64,000 nt of DNA from Fulvivirgaceae bacterium JP3-4 (GTDB lineage: Bacteria; Bacteroidota; Bacteroidia; Cytophagales; Cyclobacteriaceae). The notes under the pieces are model-generated. The model ran no database searches and was not told where the DNA came from. It was given only the letters and a program-made list of their open reading frames with translations. This document shows positions 25,659 to 34,003 of the stretch, in pieces. The position numbers were made by a program, and so were the translations under genes. Location: positions 1,674,001 to 1,738,000 of the forward strand of contig JARKND010000005.1 in NCBI GenBank assembly GCA_029309925.1. The letters run 5' to 3'. Each line of letters starts with the position of its first letter. The stretch's first letter is position 1.

Positions 25659-26613
25659 TACTTGATGGATCTTTCATCCAGACAACTTTTTGTTCGGGAT
25701 GGTGGGCCTGGCTTAGGATATTTCCGTATAAGTCAGGCCTTCTTGCTTTTCTGTATCGATAGCCACCGGATTGCTTCAACTTGTCTTCCGTAATCGTGGC
25801 GACCACATAATCGTTGTCAAGTTTTCTGCATTCAGCGATGATGTCACCGAACGGGTCGAGGATCATCGAGCATCCATTTTTAAGCTGATCGTCATCCATA
25901 CCGATGGGATTTGAGAATATGGCATACACGCCATTATCGTAAGCTCTTGCCGGCAGCCATTTCATGAGCCATGCTCTGCCTTTTAATCCGTCAAATTCTG
26001 CGCGAAGCGAAGTAGGGTCTTTGTGTCGGTTCTCCCAGAGCTTTGGATCGACAAACCCGGCTCCCGGCCGCGTTGAAGGTGTACACATTGTCACATGCGG
26101 CATAAAGATGATGTCTGCGCCCAGCAATGCCGTTGCACGAACATTTTCGATCACATTGTTATCATAGCAGATCAGGATGCCACACTTCCACCCGTTCAGG
26201 TTAAAGACTGTATAGGTATTGCCGGGTGCCAGGTTCGGATTTATGAACGGATGGATCTTGCGATGTTTTGCGATAACTCCGCTTTTGTCGACTGCAACGT
26301 ACGCTTTGTGCAAGTTGTTGTCCTTGTCCTTTTCAAAGAGTCCGGCAAGAACGGTAACGTTATTTTCGGATGCGATGACCTGCAATCGCTTTAAGCTAGG
26401 TCCTTCCGGAATGTATTCAGCAAGATCAAGCATCTGCTCCCGTGACAGATGCCGCGCGAAGGTGTAACCAGTAATTGAACATTCATGAAATGCAACAGCG
26501 TGTGCACCTTCGCCTGCTGCTTTTTTCGTGATGTCAGCAATAACGCTGAGGTTGTAATCTTTGTCACCACTCCGGTTTTCAAATTGCGCGGTGGCAATAC
26601 GGATATCCTGCAT
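25651..26613 (-). CDS. Nitrilase / carbon-nitrogen hydrolase family protein
   Basis: Protein of 320 residues, cytoplasmic by sequence. The Glu-Lys-Cys triad is in place: E44 in AFHECSITGY, K119 in KHRKIHP, and C149 in GILICYDNN. The family hydrolyses amides, carbamoyl groups or nitriles; the length and GPSLKRLQVIASENNVTVLAG segment fit N-carbamoyl or omega-amidase-like members, but the substrate cannot be assigned. Its start lies 2 bases after the stop of the fucosidase gene, so both are on one transcript, the nitrilase downstream. Confidence 0.9.
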   Translation of the reverse strand: MQDIRIATAQFENRSGDKDYNLSVIADITKKAAGEGAHAVAFHECSITGYTFARHLSREQMLDLAEYIPEGPSLKRLQVIASENNVTVLAGLFEKDKDNNLHKAYVAVDKSGVIAKHRKIHPFINPNLAPGNTYTVFNLNGWKCGILICYDNNVIENVRATALLGADIIFMPHVTMCTPSTRPGAGFVDPKLWENRHKDPTSLRAEFDGLKGRAWLMKWLPARAYDNGVYAIFSNPIGMDDDQLKNGCSMILDPFGDIIAECRKLDNDYVVATITEDKLKQSGGYRYRKARRPDLYGNILSQAHHPEQKVVWMKDPSSTK

Positions 26614-26615
26614 AA

Positions 26616-27920
26616 TTATTTCAGCTCTAGCTCAACAATTGTATCGATAGCATCAAGTTTGCTTTTAGGAATACTCAGCGTAATGCCGAATTCATTATCG
26701 CTGAATTTCACTGGCGACTTGTCACTGAATAGTTTAGCGCTTTTGATCTTTTTGCCCCAACTCGGGATGACAATCGATTCATCAAACCACTTCAGAATAT
26801 GCACATAAACTTTGTTGTCTTTCTGCGTTGTCACGCCCCAGTCGCGGGCGGTAAGGGGTCCGCCCCGTGTTCCGTAAATCGTCTCGCCATTTTTCGCCAG
26901 CCACTCGCCAACTTCCTTTAATGACTGCACATGCTCCGGTTGAATTTTCCCGTTCGGCATCGGACCAACATTCAACAAAAAATTCGCATCATACCCGGCT
27001 GCCTTCACAAGATATTGAACAAGATCCTTCTTGCTCTTGTGATTGTTGTCTTTCAGATTAAATCCCCATGAGTTGTTGATCGTCTCGCAGGTTTCCTTCG
27101 GCAGACTTCCAATCGTCTGTTCAGGTGCAAAACCTGTCGTGTTGTGGCCAGGCAGATCTTTCTCGAACATCTGAAAATCTTCACCGTCATATGGTGTGCG
27201 GTGATGATTGCTCCCCACAAGCGCTGCCGGCTGAAGTTTGTGAATGAGGTTGTACGTTTTCTCAAGACGCCATTCCGCATCTTTTTTATCCCACATGCCA
27301 TCGAACCAGATGCCGGCAATATCTCCGTAGCCTGTAAGAAGTTCGGTCAGCTGCGCGTCCATGTAGTCGAGATATTTATTCATGTCTCCTGACTCCGGTC
27401 TGCCAGTATAGTCTCTTCCTGTGTTGCCTCTTGGAAAATAATCGGGATGGCGCCAGTCGAGCTGCGAGTGGTAGAAGAAAAGTTTGATGCCTTCTTTCCG
27501 GCATTCATCCGCAAGCATCTTTAAAACATCTTTTCCATAAGGTGTCCTTTTCACGATGTTGTAATCCGACACCTTGCTATCCCACATAGCAAACCCATCG
27601 TGATGTTTGCTCGTGATCGTGATGTATTTCATTCCGGCATCTTTCGCCATTTGAACCCACGCTTTCGGATCGAATTCGGTCGGGTTGAAGAATGCAGGAA
27701 GTTTCTCATATGTCTTCACCGGAATTTGCTGATTATTCATCACCCATTCGCCATCGCCCAGTACGCTATAGACACCCCAGTGAATGAACAGCCCAAACTT
27801 TGCCTGTTGAAACCACTCTCTCGTCTTCAGGTTTTCGGCAGCAGGCTGATACCTGGACTGGCTGAGCGCAGGCTGAAGAATGAGCAGACAAAATAAGGAG
27901 CTAAAAAAGATTCGTTTCAT
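26616..27920 (-). CDS. Alpha-L-fucosidase, GH29 family
   Basis: Protein of 434 residues with a signal peptide ending near ALSQ. GH29 marks: WFQQAKFGLFIHWGVYSV (36-53), YITITSKHHDGFAMWDS (99-115), and the nucleophile Asp207 in IAGIWFDGMW. A C-terminal beta-sandwich follows (about 340-434). It removes terminal fucose from glycans, probably in the periplasm. The acid/base residue of GH29 is variable and I could not place it. It is the first gene of a two-gene operon with the nitrilase. No SusCD or sulfatase is next to it. Confidence 0.92.
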   Translation of the reverse strand: MKRIFFSSLFCLLILQPALSQSRYQPAAENLKTREWFQQAKFGLFIHWGVYSVLGDGEWVMNNQQIPVKTYEKLPAFFNPTEFDPKAWVQMAKDAGMKYITITSKHHDGFAMWDSKVSDYNIVKRTPYGKDVLKMLADECRKEGIKLFFYHSQLDWRHPDYFPRGNTGRDYTGRPESGDMNKYLDYMDAQLTELLTGYGDIAGIWFDGMWDKKDAEWRLEKTYNLIHKLQPAALVGSNHHRTPYDGEDFQMFEKDLPGHNTTGFAPEQTIGSLPKETCETINNSWGFNLKDNNHKSKKDLVQYLVKAAGYDANFLLNVGPMPNGKIQPEHVQSLKEVGEWLAKNGETIYGTRGGPLTARDWGVTTQKDNKVYVHILKWFDESIVIPSWGKKIKSAKLFSDKSPVKFSDNEFGITLSIPKSKLDAIDTIVELELK

Positions 27921-28073
27921 CGGATTAGGTGTTAGATGGATGTTGGAAGTTAAAGATAAGCGTACGTTCCGCGATTTGCCATTTTTTTACTCGGTTTTGT
28001 GACTGCGGTTGCTGCCTTTTTAAATATTTGAAAGCTACTGAATTGGAATTATTTTAGCGTCTTGTAATTCCCT

Positions 28074-29372
28074 ATGCGATATCAAAAAATCGACAAACAA
28101 TTTTTTATTCACAACCGCAGGAATCTGGTCAAGCAACTGAAGCCGAATTCTGTTGCTGTGGTGAACGCGAACGACATTATGCCGACAAATTCTGACGGCA
28201 CCATGCGCTTCCGCCAGAACAGTGACCTGTTCTATCTCACAGGTGTCGACCAGGAGGAGACTATTCTTGTGTTGTGTCCGCAATTTCCGGATTCAAAATA
28301 TCACGAGGTGCTGTTCCTTCGCGAGACCAGTGAACTCATTGCAACGTGGGAAGGTCATAAGCTTACGAAGGAAGAAGCGCGTGAGGCGACAGGCGTTGAG
28401 ACCGTGTTATGGATTTCTGAATTTCCGAAGCTTTTCAATACCATGATGGTGATGGGTGACGTGGAGAATGTATATCTCAACACCAACGATCATTATCGTG
28501 CGGATAACCCGGTGCCGAGTCGTGACACGAAATTTATCAGGTGGTGTCAGGAGAAATATCCGCTTCATAAATACGAACGGCTTGCTCCGATCATGCACAA
28601 GCTGCGTTCGGTGAAGTCTGATACCGAAATCAGACTTCTGCAAAAAGCCTGTGACATCACAGAGTCCGCTTTTCGCAGAGTTTTGAAATTTGTGAAGCCT
28701 GGTGTGACCGAATATGAAATTGAGGCTGAGTATGCTCACGAATTTCTAAAGAGTGGATCGCGCGGCTTTGCGTACGAACCGATTATCGCTTCGGGGGCTA
28801 ATTCATGCGTGCTTCATTACATTGAAAATAAAAATGTATGTAAAGAGGGCGAAGTACTCTTGCTCGATGTGGGTGCAGAATATGCTAATTACAATGCTGA
28901 CCTGACGCGCACGATCCCTGTGAGCGGAAAGTTCACCAAACGTCAGCGAGCCGTCTATGATGCCGTGCTTCGTGTAATGCGTTCAGCCATCTCGATGATT
29001 AAACCTGGAATTGTGTACTACGAGTATCACAAGGAAGTGCAGAAGATTATGGAGAGCGAGCTGATCGGGCTGGGGCTTTTAAACAAAAAAGATGTGGATA
29101 ATCAGCCGAAGGAAAAGCCGCTGTTCATGAAATACTTCATGCACGGAACAGGTCATCAACTTGGACTCGATGTCCACGATGTCGGCAATATGTATCACAA
29201 AATGCAGGCAGGCCAGGTATGGACCGTTGAGCCCGGGATTTACATTAAAGAAGAGGGACTTGGCATTCGCATCGAAAATAACGTAGTGATCGGGGAGACT
29301 GGTGTGCTGGACCTCATGAAAAATATTCCCATCGAAGCGGAGGAAATCGAACAATTAATGAAGTCGAAATGA
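28074..29372 (+). CDS. pepP: Xaa-Pro aminopeptidase (M24B)
   Basis: Protein of 432 residues, no signal. N-terminal aminopeptidase P domain (about 1-140, with MPTNSDGTMRFRQNSDLFYLTG), then a pita-bread M24 domain. The dinuclear metal site is visible: LLDVGAEYANYNADLTRT (two Asp), HGTGHQLGLDVHD (His), VEPGIYI (Glu) and IRIENNVVI (Glu). It removes the N-terminal residue from peptides with proline in position two. The stop overlaps the next start (ATGA), giving tight coupling to the DUF4198 gene. Confidence 0.94.
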   Translation: MRYQKIDKQFFIHNRRNLVKQLKPNSVAVVNANDIMPTNSDGTMRFRQNSDLFYLTGVDQEETILVLCPQFPDSKYHEVLFLRETSELIATWEGHKLTKEEAREATGVETVLWISEFPKLFNTMMVMGDVENVYLNTNDHYRADNPVPSRDTKFIRWCQEKYPLHKYERLAPIMHKLRSVKSDTEIRLLQKACDITESAFRRVLKFVKPGVTEYEIEAEYAHEFLKSGSRGFAYEPIIASGANSCVLHYIENKNVCKEGEVLLLDVGAEYANYNADLTRTIPVSGKFTKRQRAVYDAVLRVMRSAISMIKPGIVYYEYHKEVQKIMESELIGLGLLNKKDVDNQPKEKPLFMKYFMHGTGHQLGLDVHDVGNMYHKMQAGQVWTVEPGIYIKEEGLGIRIENNVVIGETGVLDLMKNIPIEAEEIEQLMKSK

Positions 29373-30166
29373 AACGCTGCCTTGTATTTGTCACTTTGAG
29401 CGCATTATCGATTGTTCTGCAGGCGCATGAGTTCTGGATTTCATCGTCACGATATTATTATAGTATCGGTGAAACTTTTGCGATGGACCTCCGTGTTGGC
29501 GAAGATTTTATCGGTGAAATTTCACCGGTAACCAAAGACCGTCTTGAGAAGCTGGAGCTTTATCAGCAGCAAAAGATTCAGGATTTAAGGTCGCTTGTAA
29601 GGGAAGGTTCAAAGGAGTTTCTCGCTTTTCCTTTGAATGAGGAAGGCTCTCATGTGATTGCGCTTCAGACAACGCCATCTTATATCGAACTCGAGGCTGA
29701 AAAATTCAACGCTTATCTGAAAGAAGATGCACTTGATGAAGCATACTCATCTCGCAGAAAAAATAATCAACTGGATAAGCTGGGAAAAGAATTTTATGCC
29801 CGTTATTCGAAGATGATCTTCCAGGTTGGAAACAAGACGGATGATGGCTACAAGAGGCCAGTAGGGCTGCCGTTAGAAATATTTGTCGAGCAGAATCCCG
29901 CTGCGCTGAAAGTCGGGAGCAAGGTCAGTTTTAAGATCACGTGGGATGGCAAGCCTTTGTTCGGTGCGCGCGTCAGCGTGTGGAATCGTCATAATAACAG
30001 AACGACACGCCAGCCGATTTTCACCCAGCAGGATGGAAGAATTGAAACCCACATCAGCAACCCCGGACCGTGGATGGTGAGCGTGGTGAAGATGGTGCCG
30101 TCAAAAGATCCGAAAGCAGACTGGCAAAGTTACTGGGGATCATTAACCTTCGGAGTAAAACCATGA
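29369..30166 (+). CDS. DUF4198 family exported protein
   Basis: Protein of 265 residues with a signal peptide ending at LQAHEFWIS; the mature start H-E-F-W is typical of DUF4198, a family often near metal-uptake genes. It ends in an Ig-like beta domain (about 165-265; SKVSFKITWDGKPLFGARVSVWNRHNN). The N-terminal His of the mature protein suggests metal binding, but no metal transporter is near. Coupled to pepP upstream (4-base overlap) and to the RidA gene downstream (4-base overlap). Confidence 0.82.
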   Translation: MKRCLVFVTLSALSIVLQAHEFWISSSRYYYSIGETFAMDLRVGEDFIGEISPVTKDRLEKLELYQQQKIQDLRSLVREGSKEFLAFPLNEEGSHVIALQTTPSYIELEAEKFNAYLKEDALDEAYSSRRKNNQLDKLGKEFYARYSKMIFQVGNKTDDGYKRPVGLPLEIFVEQNPAALKVGSKVSFKITWDGKPLFGARVSVWNRHNNRTTRQPIFTQQDGRIETHISNPGPWMVSVVKMVPSKDPKADWQSYWGSLTFGVKP

Positions 30167-30585
30167 GCAACAAGATTAATTCTGACAAAGCACCTGAGCC
30201 TGTTGGATTGTATCCGCACGCCAGACGCGTAGGCAATCTTTTATTCCTTTCTGGTGTCGGTCCGCGCAAAAAAGGGTCGAAGGAAATTCCCGGAGTAAAG
30301 CTTGATGAATCCGGAAAAATAGTCTCTTACAACATTGAAGAACAATGTCACAGTGTTTTTCAGAACGTTCGTTACATACTTGAAGCTTCGAATTCACGCT
30401 GGGAGTACCTTGTAGATGTTACTGTGTTTCTCACTAACATGAAAGATGACTTTCAGACGTACAACAGGATCTATGCAGAATATTTTAAAGACAATCAGCC
30501 ATGCAGAACGACTGTTGAAGTGTTGTCCCTGCCAACGCCCATCGCAATTGAGCTGAAGTGTATAGCGACTATTGTAAGGGAGTGA
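30163..30585 (+). CDS. RidA/YjgF/UK114 family enamine-imine deaminase
   Basis: Protein of 140 residues from the ATG at 30163, which overlaps the DUF4198 stop (ATGA); the frame stays open upstream, but that part lies inside the neighbouring gene. RidA core: LFLSGVGPRKKG, QNVRYILEASNSRWEYLVDVTVFL, QPCRTTVEV and IAIELKCIATI, with the substrate-carboxylate Arg at R115. Family members hydrolyse reactive enamines to keto acids and ammonia. The longer N-terminus is like 2-aminomuconate deaminase members, but no degradation pathway is nearby. Confidence 0.9.
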   Translation: MSNKINSDKAPEPVGLYPHARRVGNLLFLSGVGPRKKGSKEIPGVKLDESGKIVSYNIEEQCHSVFQNVRYILEASNSRWEYLVDVTVFLTNMKDDFQTYNRIYAEYFKDNQPCRTTVEVLSLPTPIAIELKCIATIVRE

Positions 30586-30591
30586 TAATTC

Positions 30592-30680
30592 ATGGCCATT
30601 AAGGCACAAAGACTCCAAGGTACACTAGGTGATTGACGCAAACTTCCTGGTGTTCCTTGGAGTCTTCATGCTGTGGCTAT
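30592..30680. repeat. Inverted repeat upstream of the Uma2 gene
   Basis: AAGACTCCAAGG (30609-30620) is perfectly complementary to CCTTGGAGTCTT (30655-30666), with looser pairing outside. It belongs to the same sequence type as 24089-24185. No gene lies in 30586-30763 apart from this element and an A/T-rich leader before the Uma2 start. Confidence 0.65.
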
Positions 30681-30763
30681 TGCATTTCGCCTACCACCTT
30701 TTTCGCGCATTGACTCCGTAAAAACATCTGACTATCTTTACATACATCAAAAATGATATTCCA

Positions 30764-31336
30764 ATGGATGCTATCGTTTTGGAAGACAGCAGGGGGAGAA
30801 AAATGGGTGACGAGGAGTTCGAGAGATTCTGTCTTGACAATCCTGACGTGAGGATTGAGCGAAATAGCAATCTTGAAATATCAATAATGTCACCAAACAC
30901 TCCGCTGACGGGCGCTCAGGAAAGCGAAATATTGCGTCAACTTTCAAACTGGAATTTCGAAACCAGGAAGGGAATTGTATTTAGTTCAGCTGCTGGCTTT
31001 ACCTTGCCGGACCAATCGATTCTTTCTCCGGATGCTTCATGGATGTCAAACGAACGGTGGGGAAGCATCTCTCCGGACGAACGCGAAAAATTTTCGCGCA
31101 TATGCCCGGAGTTTGTAATCGAGGTCAGATCAAAAACTGACAGTCTTCCAGGACTAAAATCAAAAATGGAGACGTGGATTAAAAACGGGGCACAGCTTGC
31201 GTGGCTGATCGATACGAAGCGAAAAACACATTGGATTTACAGGCACGGAACGGTGCCGACAGAAACGCAAACCGATTTTCTTCTGGGTGAAGGTCCACTT
31301 GAAGGATTTAAGCTCGACCTGACGCTAGTATATTAG
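30764..31336 (+). CDS. Uma2 family endonuclease-like protein (DUF820)
   Basis: Protein of 190 residues. It has the PD-(D/E)xK-type Uma2 fold: early EFERFCLDNPDVRIE, SPNTPLTGAQES, SILSPDASWMSNERW (Asp), FVIEVRSKTDSLPGLKSKM (E-x-K pair) and a GAQLAWLID core. The family is common in cyanobacteria and often sits alone in many copies; its true function is unclear, and nuclease activity is inferred from the fold. It stands between inverted repeats on both sides, and no toxin-antitoxin partner is seen. Confidence 0.87.
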   Translation: MDAIVLEDSRGRKMGDEEFERFCLDNPDVRIERNSNLEISIMSPNTPLTGAQESEILRQLSNWNFETRKGIVFSSAAGFTLPDQSILSPDASWMSNERWGSISPDEREKFSRICPEFVIEVRSKTDSLPGLKSKMETWIKNGAQLAWLIDTKRKTHWIYRHGTVPTETQTDFLLGEGPLEGFKLDLTLVY

Positions 31337-31354
31337 ACAGAAACAACAATAAAT

Positions 31355-31437
31355 TTCTTAGTGAGCCTTGGAGCCTTCGCGCGTCTTGTCGAAGATCCCG
31401 CGCCTCGCGGGACGAAGATCCCGCGCCTCGCAGGGGT
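31355..31437. repeat. Direct repeat and hairpin downstream of the Uma2 gene
   Basis: An 18-base sequence GAAGATCCCGCGCCTCGC occurs at 31391-31408 and 31414-31431, a period of 23 bases. TCCCGCG-CCT-CGCGGGA (31396-31412) also forms a tight hairpin. The part before (31357-31385, GTGAGCCTTGGAGCCTTCGCG) resembles half of the dispersed repeat at 24089-24185. Confidence 0.65.
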
Positions 31438-31449
31438 GGCTATAAAATG

Positions 31450-31776
31450 TTATACAGAAAAACTCTCACCGCATCCACAGGTCCTCGATGCATTCGGATT
31501 GATAAACTGAAATCCTTTTCCGTTCAGTCCATCAGAAAAATCGAGCGTTGTGCCAAGCAGGTAAAGCAAGCTCTTCTTGTCAACCAGGATTTTTACGCCT
31601 TTGTCTTCGTAAACCTGGTCAGCCGGGTTGATCTTGTCATCGAACCCAAGATCATACATCAGACCCGAGCAGCCGCCACCTTTCACCGACACACGAATGT
31701 TGTGTGCCTCACTATGGCCTTCTTCTTTTTTCAGTTCTTCGATTCTGGACTTTGCTTTATCGGTAACGCTGATCAT
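31450..31776 (-). CDS. Iron-sulfur cluster assembly protein, IscA/SufA/ErpA type
   Basis: Protein of 108 residues, full length for the A-type carrier family. All three cluster ligands are present: C36 in VKGGGCSGLMYDLGF and C100-G-C102 in TCGCGESFSV at the C-terminus. It accepts and hands on Fe-S clusters to apo-proteins. No suf or isc genes are adjacent; the hypothetical gene upstream on the same strand (13 bases away) may be co-transcribed. Confidence 0.94.
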   Translation of the reverse strand: MISVTDKAKSRIEELKKEEGHSEAHNIRVSVKGGGCSGLMYDLGFDDKINPADQVYEDKGVKILVDKKSLLYLLGTTLDFSDGLNGKGFQFINPNASRTCGCGESFSV

Positions 31777-31789
31777 AACGGCATTAATA

Positions 31790-32200
31790 TTAAGATATCG
31801 GATTCAATACAACACTAAAAACGGTAATTGTGTTCATATCGCGGCCATAATATAACTTCTGCAGAGCGTCCATAATATTGCTGGCCTTGAAATACGAGGT
31901 GTGCAACTCATGCTGCCCCTTGGCAACCCATTGGATCGTGTACGAATTTTCCTTCTCCTTGTAGCTCTGCACGTAGCTGAGCATCTTCTTCAACACGTCA
32001 ATTTTGTCCGTACCTGTCTCGCTGTGGAACAGAAACGCCTGGTTATGCCGCGGATTTATCGTAATCAGATCCAGCTTCACCTTACCATCGATTGGCGAAT
32101 ACTCGAACACGATGTCGGAAGTTCGCAATCCGAGGTAATCCTTGATTTCCTGCTGGATTCTGGCAGCTTCTACATGCATTTCACTCAACGTTTCGATCAT
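31790..32200 (-). CDS. Hypothetical protein, Bacteroidota-type
   Basis: Protein of 136 residues from the ATG at 32200; an in-frame GTG at 32218 would add six residues. I do not recognise the family. It is soluble with no signal; a helical start (ETLSEMHVEAARIQQEIKDY) is followed by a beta-rich middle (IVFEYSPIDGKVKLDLITI) and a mixed end. The clean codon pattern and the close spacing (13 bases) to the IscA-type gene support a real gene. It may be an accessory factor for that gene, but nothing in the sequence proves it. Confidence 0.65.
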   Translation of the reverse strand: MIETLSEMHVEAARIQQEIKDYLGLRTSDIVFEYSPIDGKVKLDLITINPRHNQAFLFHSETGTDKIDVLKKMLSYVQSYKEKENSYTIQWVAKGQHELHTSYFKASNIMDALQKLYYGRDMNTITVFSVVLNPIS

Positions 32201-32277
32201 GGACGCTAAAAGTTTCACTGCCTAAACTTTTTCTTTAGGCAAAAAGTTTCGTTTTTGACGCCCAAAGTTAACCAATT

Positions 32278-32691
32278 ATGGACAAATTGGAACACATTGG
32301 GATTGCGGTCAAAAACCTTGAAAGCGCCAACAAGCTCTTCGCTGCCCTCCTTGGCAGAAATCACTATAAAATCGAAGAGGTGGAATCGGAGGGGGTAAGA
32401 ACTTCCTTTTTTGAAATAGGGGGCATCAAGATAGAATTGCTCGAGGCAACACGGCCTGATTCACCCATAGCAAAATTCATCGAAAAGAAAGGCGAAGGGA
32501 TTCACCACATTGCCTTCGAAGTAAAGAACGTGAACCAAAGTATCGAACAATATCAGCAGGATGGCTTTCAGCTGATCAATATTCAGGCAAAAAAAGGAGC
32601 GGACAATAAAATGATAGCTTTCATGCACCCGAAGTCAACGCAAGGGGTATTGGTAGAGCTTTGTACAGATATCAATAACCTTTCTTCATAG
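32278..32691 (+). CDS. mce: Methylmalonyl-CoA epimerase
   Basis: Protein of 137 residues of the glyoxalase/VOC fold. Start LEHIGIAVKNLESA with metal ligand His6; GIKIELLEATRPDSPIAKF carries a further ligand region; GEGIHHIAFEVKNV supplies the second His; the C-terminal HPKSTQGVLVELC ends with the Glu ligand. It interconverts the R and S forms of methylmalonyl-CoA in the propionyl-CoA/succinyl-CoA route. Its end overlaps the small convergent lipoprotein gene by 20 bases. The mutase genes are not in this window. Confidence 0.93.
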   Translation: MDKLEHIGIAVKNLESANKLFAALLGRNHYKIEEVESEGVRTSFFEIGGIKIELLEATRPDSPIAKFIEKKGEGIHHIAFEVKNVNQSIEQYQQDGFQLINIQAKKGADNKMIAFMHPKSTQGVLVELCTDINNLSS

Positions 32692-32833
32692 TGGCCGCAC
32701 TCTTGCCACCATACTGAATGTCATTGTAGTACTTTTGCTTCTTCTTACCTTTGGCGGTCTTGTAATAAGGCTTTGGGCCCAGGCAAGCCGAAAAAATACA
32801 GGCAACCAGTAAAAAACCAACAATTCTTTTCAT
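32672..32833 (-). CDS. Small lipoprotein, hypothetical
   Basis: Protein of 53 residues from the ATG at 32833; the frame runs open further upstream, but this ATG begins a lipoprotein signal (MKRIVGFLLVACIFSAC, lipobox Cys17). The mature part is short, basic and Tyr/Lys-rich (YYKTAKGKKKQKYYNDIQYGG) and may sit at the membrane surface. No family recognised. Overlaps the end of mce on the other strand. Confidence 0.6.
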   Translation of the reverse strand: MKRIVGFLLVACIFSACLGPKPYYKTAKGKKKQKYYNDIQYGGKSAATMKKGY

Positions 32834-32965
32834 AATGATTGGATATGGTTCTGGATGCATAATTACGACAGGAAAGTGAGAAAAACGACCGTTTGGAGGA
32901 ATTGTTACCGCGAAGTAGCCAAACTGCCGCTTTAAGCGCCAGAAAGGGGAGAAAAATTTGAATTT

Positions 32966-34003
32966 ATGAGCGAAAAAAGGATTGAAATAAGTCAACTCGG
33001 TGAATTCGGCCTCATTGACCGGATCAAAAGTAGATTCACATTACAACAGCCAACTTCATTGAAGGGCATCGGTGACGACTGTGCGGTACTCGACATTGAT
33101 GCAGAAAATTGTATGGTGGTTACAACGGACATGTTGGTCGAAGGTATCCACTTTGACCTGAGCTACATTCCTGTTCAACACCTCGGCTACAAGGCCGTAG
33201 CTGTGAATGTTTCCGATGTTGCTGCAATGAACGCCAAACCCGAGCAGATTACCGTAAGCATCGCGCTGAGCAACCGGTTCTCAGTTGAAGCGGTTGACGC
33301 ATTGTACGAAGGAATAAAAGCAGCATGTGATAATTACAAAATTGATCTAGTGGGTGGCGACACAACCACGTCTATGTCGGGTCTTGTTATTTCTATTACT
33401 GCCATTGGCCGTGCTCCAAAATCGAAAGTAGCCTACCGGAATGGAGCCAAACCCAACGATATAATTTGTGTGACCGGTGATCTCGGTGCAGCATTCATGG
33501 GACTGCAGGTGCTGGCGCGCGAAAAAGAAGTTTACATGGCTGACCCTAATATGCAGCCCAGCCTGGATGCATACGAGTACATTGTAGGCCGGCAGTTGAA
33601 AGCCGAAGCCCGCACAGATATTGTTTTTGATCTGGAGGAAGCAGGACTTGTCCCAACGTCAATGATTGATGTCTCCGATGGACTTGCATCAGAACTATTT
33701 CACATCGCGTCTCAGTCAAACGTTGGTGTGAGGATCTATGAAGATAAAGTGCCTATCGATCACGAAACATTTGAAACAGCGGTTGAATTCAAACTTGATC
33801 CCATTACGTGTGCGCTGAACGGTGGAGAAGACTACGAACTGCTGTTCACCATTAGCAAGGAAGATCAGGAAAAAATAAGCAAGCATCCCGATATTCACAT
33901 GATTGGCTACATGCATGAGCGCAAGAATGAAAATGTGATGATAACCAAACAGGGAAATACAGTGCGCCTGCAGGCGCAGGGTTGGGATCACTTCAGGTCC
34001 TAA
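32966..34003 (+). CDS. thiL: Thiamine-monophosphate kinase
   Basis: Protein of 345 residues. ThiL pattern: LGEFGLIDRI at the start, GIGDDCAVLDI, TTDMLVEGIHFDL, NVSDVAAMNAKPEQI, VGGDTTTS and a later SMIDVSDGLASEL and GGEDYELLFT. It phosphorylates thiamine monophosphate to the active diphosphate. The end overlaps the convergent sensor-kinase gene by 4 bases. Other thi genes are not in the window. Confidence 0.94.
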   Translation: MSEKRIEISQLGEFGLIDRIKSRFTLQQPTSLKGIGDDCAVLDIDAENCMVVTTDMLVEGIHFDLSYIPVQHLGYKAVAVNVSDVAAMNAKPEQITVSIALSNRFSVEAVDALYEGIKAACDNYKIDLVGGDTTTSMSGLVISITAIGRAPKSKVAYRNGAKPNDIICVTGDLGAAFMGLQVLAREKEVYMADPNMQPSLDAYEYIVGRQLKAEARTDIVFDLEEAGLVPTSMIDVSDGLASELFHIASQSNVGVRIYEDKVPIDHETFETAVEFKLDPITCALNGGEDYELLFTISKEDQEKISKHPDIHMIGYMHERKNENVMITKQGNTVRLQAQGWDHFRS

